DNA of 9,600 nt from Hyphomicrobiales bacterium (GTDB lineage Bacteria > Pseudomonadota > Alphaproteobacteria > Rhizobiales > Beijerinckiaceae): contig PLUH01000119.1 in assembly GCA_003164825.1 (NCBI GenBank), forward strand, positions 179-9,778, read 5' to 3'. The translations under genes and the position numbers were made by a program. Every line of letters begins with the position of its first letter. Positions within the stretch are counted from its first letter, which is position 1. This document shows positions 6,751 through 9,600 of the stretch, in pieces. The notes beneath the pieces were generated by a model. The model was given only the letters and a program-made list of their open reading frames with translations, searched no databases and had not been told where the DNA came from.

Positions 6751-6843
6751 ACAGCAGGGTAGGCCGCCAATGTTTCATGACGGGCGTCCCGCAGCCTATT
6801 CATAAATCAGCGTGAAGCCGTCCTGCCTCCAGCTGAGTGACTC

Positions 6844-6863
6844 TCAGGCGCGAGCGCGCCTGA
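6844..6863 (-). terminator. Hairpin 10 bases past the psuG stop, possible terminator
   Basis: TCAGGCGCG (6844-6852) and CGCGCCTGA (6855-6863) are perfect 9-bp reverse complements with only two bases between them, so an 8-bp stem with a GAGC loop is realistic. It lies just beyond the psuG stop codon (6876-6874). No U-tract follows on the minus strand, so it may be an attenuating or mRNA-protecting hairpin rather than a strong terminator. A second weak repeat (CTGAG/CTCAG) abuts it at about 6833-6847. Confidence 0.4.
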
Positions 6864-6873
6864 TTTCGCGCCC

Positions 6874-7791
6874 TCACAACCTCGCCAATTCCGCCGCCGC
6901 CTGGGCGGCGAGCATTGCGTTGTTCCTGATCAGCGCGATATTGGCCTCGAGGCTCTTGCCTTCGGTCAGCTCGACGACGCGCTCGAGCAGGAACGGCGTC
7001 GCCTCCTTCTTGCCCACCCCTTGCGCCTTGGCGTCCGCCACCGCTTCCGCGATACGCTCCTCGATCGCCGCCTGCTCGAGCGCGTGATTCTCGGGGATCG
7101 GGTTGGCGATCAAGAGGCCACCGGGGCCGATGTCGCGCTGGAGACGTATCATGCGCGCGAGATCGTGCAGCCCGTCGCAGCGGTGCTCGAGCTTAAATCC
7201 GGACGAGCGGGCGTAGAAGGCGGGGAACTCGTCGCAGCGGTAGCCGACGATCGCCACGCCCTGCGTCTCCAGAAATTCGAGCGTCTTCGCAATGTCGAGG
7301 ATCGACTTGGCGCCGGCGCAGACGACGGCGACGCGCGTGCGCGCGAGCTCGACCAGATCGGCGGAGATGTCGAACGTCTCCTCGGCCCCGCGGTGGACGC
7401 CGCCGATGCCCCCGGTGGCGAAGACTTCGAGCCCCGCGAGGGAGGCGATGAACATGGTCGCCGCGACCGTGGTGCCCGCCGAACCCTTGCGCGCCGCTAC
7501 CAACGCCAGATCGCGCCGCGATGCTTTAACGACGCCGCCGGTGAGTTCGCCAAGCCGCTCGATCTCCTGCCCATTGAGGCCGACCCGGAAGCGTCCGTCG
7601 ATGACGGCGATCGTCGCCGGAACCGCCCCCATCTCGCGCGCCGCCTCCTCGACGGATCGCGCGGTCTCGACGTTGCGCGGATAGGCCATGCCGTGGGTGA
7701 TGATCGTCGATTCGAGCGCGACGATCGGCTTTTTGGCTGAGAGCGCCTCGGCGACCTCGGGGGAAAAATCCAGAAGATCGACGGCGCTCAT
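6874..7791 (-). CDS. psuG: Pseudouridine-5'-phosphate glycosidase
   Basis: A 305-residue, full-length PsuG (the E. coli enzyme is about 312). It reversibly cleaves the C-C glycosidic bond of pseudouridine 5'-phosphate to uracil and ribose 5-phosphate in the cytoplasm, using a divalent metal and a Schiff-base lysine. Diagnostic blocks are VALESTIITHGM (24-35), GAVPATIAVIDG (55-66), KASRRDL (89-95), ATGGIGGVHRGAEETFDISA (125-144), VVCAGAKSILD (156-166), LLIANPIPE (about 216-224) and KEATPFLL near the C-terminus. By recalled alignment to the E. coli enzyme, Glu27, Lys89, Asp145 and Lys162 fall at the general-acid, substrate, metal and nucleophile positions. ATG 7791 follows a purine-rich GAAAGAG. 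The expected partner, a PfkB-type pseudouridine kinase, survives only as a remnant at 6128-6305, so this enzyme may now depend on a kinase encoded elsewhere or work on free pseudouridine 5'-phosphate. Confidence 0.95.
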   Translation of the reverse strand: MSAVDLLDFSPEVAEALSAKKPIVALESTIITHGMAYPRNVETARSVEEAAREMGAVPATIAVIDGRFRVGLNGQEIERLGELTGGVVKASRRDLALVAARKGSAGTTVAATMFIASLAGLEVFATGGIGGVHRGAEETFDISADLVELARTRVAVVCAGAKSILDIAKTLEFLETQGVAIVGYRCDEFPAFYARSSGFKLEHRCDGLHDLARMIRLQRDIGPGGLLIANPIPENHALEQAAIEERIAEAVADAKAQGVGKKEATPFLLERVVELTEGKSLEANIALIRNNAMLAAQAAAELARL

Positions 7792-7839
7792 CGCTCTTTC
7801 TCTTTCATCGCGGGCGGCCTGCGATCGGCCGCAAGCGCG

Positions 7840-7867
7840 ATTATCGGCAATCTCCGCCCGAGATCAA
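7840..7867 (-). promoter_or_regulatory. Candidate sigma-70 promoter for psuG
   Basis: On the minus strand, TTGATC (7867-7862) and GATAAT (7845-7840) are separated by 16 bases, 4/6 and 5/6 matches to consensus. The start of transcription would fall near 7833, leaving a leader of about 42 bases. That leader contains a seven-codon frame including its stop (ATG 7808), whose TGA overlaps the psuG ATG. Motif evidence only. Confidence 0.45.
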
Positions 7868-7946
7868 TGGCGGGGCCTTGACCAATCCCGCCGCGGCGAT
7901 GGCGCTGATCGAGCGGGTCGCGTGACCGTCGGCGCGCGCAATTTCA

Positions 7947-7975
7947 TTGGATCGCCAACTGAACGCTGGTATGCT
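7947..7975 (+). promoter_or_regulatory. Candidate extended -10 promoter for the peroxidase/b561 pair
   Basis: TTGGAT (7947-7952) and TATGCT (7970-7975) are separated by exactly 17 bases, and TG at 7967-7968 gives the extended -10 pattern TGnTATGCT. Transcription would start near 7982, about 23 bases before the TTG start codon, leaving room for the GGAG at 7993-7996. The spacing agrees with a real promoter, but this is inference from sequence. The rest of the 7792-8004 gap holds the psuG promoter and no convincing gene. Confidence 0.5.
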
Positions 7976-8004
7976 TCGTAAAAAAGCTCAATGGAGATGG
8001 GGTT

Positions 8005-9066
8005 TTGGCCGAGGCGCGCCAACAGACTGCGCGTTCCGTCATCGGATCTTTCGCGCTGATCGCCGGGGTCGTTGCTTTCGCCGCCGCCGCGTTCGCTTAC
8101 ACGGCGGGGTGGTTTTCGCCTGACCGCCTTACGCCGCACAGGCTGGTCGATGCATTCACGCCGCAGGGCGGCGAGCCGCCGCTCGGACACCGTCGCAACC
8201 ACGCGAAGGGCATTTGCTTTACTGGAATTTTCGAGTCGAACGGCGCGGGTTCGGAGCTCTCGCGCGCTGGGGCGTTTGCACAAGGCCAGTACCCGGTCCT
8301 AGGACGCTTCAATCTCGGCACGCCCAATCCGAACGCGCCGGATGCGACAGTCCGGGTGCGCGGGATCGGGCTCAGCATTTCGACTCCGGACGGGCAAGAG
8401 TGGCGCATGGCCTTGATCAACCCGCCGTTCTTCGCGGTCTCGACGCCGCAGGCGTTCTACGAGCTTTTGGTCGCATCGGGCAGCAAAGACCCGAACGCGA
8501 TGCCGACGTTCGCGAAAGCCAATCCTGAGATCGCGAAGTTCGGCGAGTGGGCGAAGAGCGCGCCCTGGACAGGCAGCTACGCGGAAGAGCGGTTCAACAG
8601 CCTCGACGCCTTTGTCTTCACGGACAATTCCGGCGCGGAGCACGCGGTGCGCTGGTCGCTCTTGCCGGCGGCGCAACCGCTCGCGGTGTCGCCGGACGAG
8701 CTCGCCAAGCGAGGCCCCGACTTCCTCGAGCAAGAGATAACCGAGCGGATTCGCGGCGGGCCGGCGCGGTGGACCATGCAAGTGACGGTCGCCAATCCGG
8801 GTGACCAGACCGCAGATCCCACTCAAGCTTGGCCGCAAGACCGCCGCACGGTCGATGTTGGGATGCTCGTCGTTCAGCAGATCGAGGCGGAGCCGGACGG
8901 CCCGTGTCGCGACATCAACTTCGATCCGACCGTCCTGCCGAGCGGCATACGCACGTCGGACGATCCGTTCCCGGCGGCGCGGTCGGCGGCCTATGCGAGG
9001 TCCTACGACCTGCGCACATCGGAAGCGAAGGACTATCCCCGAACCGCGCCCGGAGCGAGCCAATGA
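8005..9066 (+). CDS. Membrane-anchored catalase-family peroxidase (SrpA-like)
   Basis: A 353-residue heme protein of the small catalase-related peroxidase group. A single hydrophobic segment at about residues 12-34, with basic residues before it, would anchor it in the inner membrane with the heme domain in the periplasm. Catalase-fold landmarks are present: distal His66 in RRNHAKGICFTG (63-74), RFNLGTPNP (101-109), VRGIGLSIST (118-127), the distal-side Asn139 in INPPFF, and the proximal R-x-x-x-Y heme ligand motif RSAAY (326-330, Tyr330). It lacks the long C-terminal part of true catalases, as family members usually do. The start is TTG 8005: no ATG is in frame nearby, GGAG at 7993 is well spaced, and the two ATGs at 7991 and 7997 are out of frame. 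Its TGA overlaps the cytochrome b561 start, suggesting b561 supplies electrons for peroxide reduction. Confidence 0.9.
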   Translation: MAEARQQTARSVIGSFALIAGVVAFAAAAFAYTAGWFSPDRLTPHRLVDAFTPQGGEPPLGHRRNHAKGICFTGIFESNGAGSELSRAGAFAQGQYPVLGRFNLGTPNPNAPDATVRVRGIGLSISTPDGQEWRMALINPPFFAVSTPQAFYELLVASGSKDPNAMPTFAKANPEIAKFGEWAKSAPWTGSYAEERFNSLDAFVFTDNSGAEHAVRWSLLPAAQPLAVSPDELAKRGPDFLEQEITERIRGGPARWTMQVTVANPGDQTADPTQAWPQDRRTVDVGMLVVQQIEAEPDGPCRDINFDPTVLPSGIRTSDDPFPAARSAAYARSYDLRTSEAKDYPRTAPGASQ

Positions 9067-9600
9067 ACGGCGTCCAACGCTTCACCCCGCTCCAGCGCCT
9101 GCTGCACTGGGTGTTAGCCATTTGCATTCTGGCCATGCTGTTCATCGGCGTCGGCATGGTGTCGAGCATCGAGCCGAAATACCTGACGCTTGTTTCGATT
9201 CATAAGCCGCTCGGCATGGCGATCCTTGTTCTCGCGCTGATCCGCCTCGTCGTGCGCCTGCGCTACGGCGCCCCGCCGCTGCCGGCGGATTTGCCCGAGC
9301 CGATGAAGCTTGCGGCGCATCTTTCGCATTATGCGCTCTACGCCCTCATGATCGCGCTGCCGCTCATCGGCTGGGGGATGCTGTCGGCGGCCGCGTACCC
9401 GGTGAAGATATGGGGCGGCGTCACTCTGCCGGCGATTCTGCCGCAGAGCGACAGCCTGCACACGGCTCTCTGGAATGCGCATTTCTATCTGGCGTTTGTC
9501 TTCTTCGCCCTGATCCTCATGCACGTCGCCGCAGCGCTCTTCCATGCGCTGGTCCGGCGGGACGGAGTCTTCGATTCCATGGGGCCGGCGCTTACCCGCG
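9063..9600 (+). CDS. Cytochrome b561 (partial, C-terminus outside window)
   Basis: ATG 9063 overlaps the peroxidase stop (ATGA). The 179 visible residues show four hydrophobic helices at about 13-33, 45-66, 90-110 and 138-161. Histidines in the positions expected for two b hemes are His15 (LLHW), His47 (SIHKPLG), His140 (NAHFYLAF) and His154 (LMHVAAALFH), with His161 as an alternative. This is the di-heme bacterial cytochrome b561 (CybB-type) pattern of about 180 residues, so only a few residues should be missing at the right edge. The family moves electrons across or within the inner membrane, in part from quinol. Coupling to the upstream catalase-family peroxidase, a pairing I recall in other proteobacteria, suggests it is the electron donor. 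Confidence 0.9.
   Translation, partial: MNGVQRFTPLQRLLHWVLAICILAMLFIGVGMVSSIEPKYLTLVSIHKPLGMAILVLALIRLVVRLRYGAPPLPADLPEPMKLAAHLSHYALYALMIALPLIGWGMLSAAAYPVKIWGGVTLPAILPQSDSLHTALWNAHFYLAFVFFALILMHVAAALFHALVRRDGVFDSMGPALTR

Noticed and set aside
7021..7740. Plus-strand open frame of 239 codons opposite psuG.
   Set aside because: Shadow of a full-length, highly conserved psuG; no motif of its own.
7809..7925. Plus-strand open stretch ending INGGALTNPAAAMALIERVA and a TGA at 7923-7925, which reads like the C-terminus of a decayed protein.
   Set aside because: No start, no family match I could name, and it overlaps the probable psuG promoter; composition alone in high-G+C DNA can give this.
8299..9063. 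Minus-strand open frame of 254 codons opposite the peroxidase gene.
   Set aside because: Arg-rich antisense shadow; the peroxidase frame carries all heme-site motifs.

Overview
The window is high-G+C bacterial DNA with no RNA gene, insertion sequence or CRISPR array that I could recognise. Gene style (dense overlapping ATGA/GTGA junctions, GTG and TTG starts) and protein families suggest a proteobacterium, most likely an alphaproteobacterium of the Hyphomicrobiales type. That placement is inference from protein flavour, not a computed result.

Layout. (1) Positions 1-1033, minus strand: the N-terminal 344 residues of a SWIM zinc-finger protein that runs off the left edge. It has a probable promoter and a leader hairpin between 1054 and 1199. 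(2) Positions 1322-6127, plus strand: a tight five-gene cassette. It encodes a PqqD-family peptide-binding protein, an HprK-related kinase, two family-2 glycosyltransferases and a 657-residue nucleotidyltransferase carrying two tandem C-terminal beta-rich modules. Junctions are 1, -4, 13 and -3 bases, so this looks like one transcription unit. (3) Positions 6128-7791, minus strand: what appears to have been a pseudouridine catabolism operon. psuG is intact, a small DUF302 protein follows with a suspicious frame break in its signal peptide, and last comes a frameshifted remnant of a PfkB-type sugar kinase. The kinase remnant stops at the end of the nucleotidyltransferase gene. (4) Positions 8005-9600, plus strand: a membrane-anchored catalase-family peroxidase overlapping a cytochrome b561 that runs off the right edge.

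How they work together. The cassette combines a peptide-recognition protein, a kinase, two sugar transferases and a nucleotidyl transferase. This is the parts list of a peptide or surface-glycan modification pathway related to the PqqD/HprK-related ('HPr-rel-A') systems, but no precursor peptide gene is visible. The psuG side would split pseudouridine 5'-phosphate to uracil and ribose 5-phosphate, but its usual kinase partner is broken here. The peroxidase/b561 pair probably forms a periplasmic peroxide-reducing or redox module fed by membrane electrons. The most notable points are the five-gene cassette, the duplicated C-terminal modules of its last enzyme, and the broken kinase abutting the cassette's right end.
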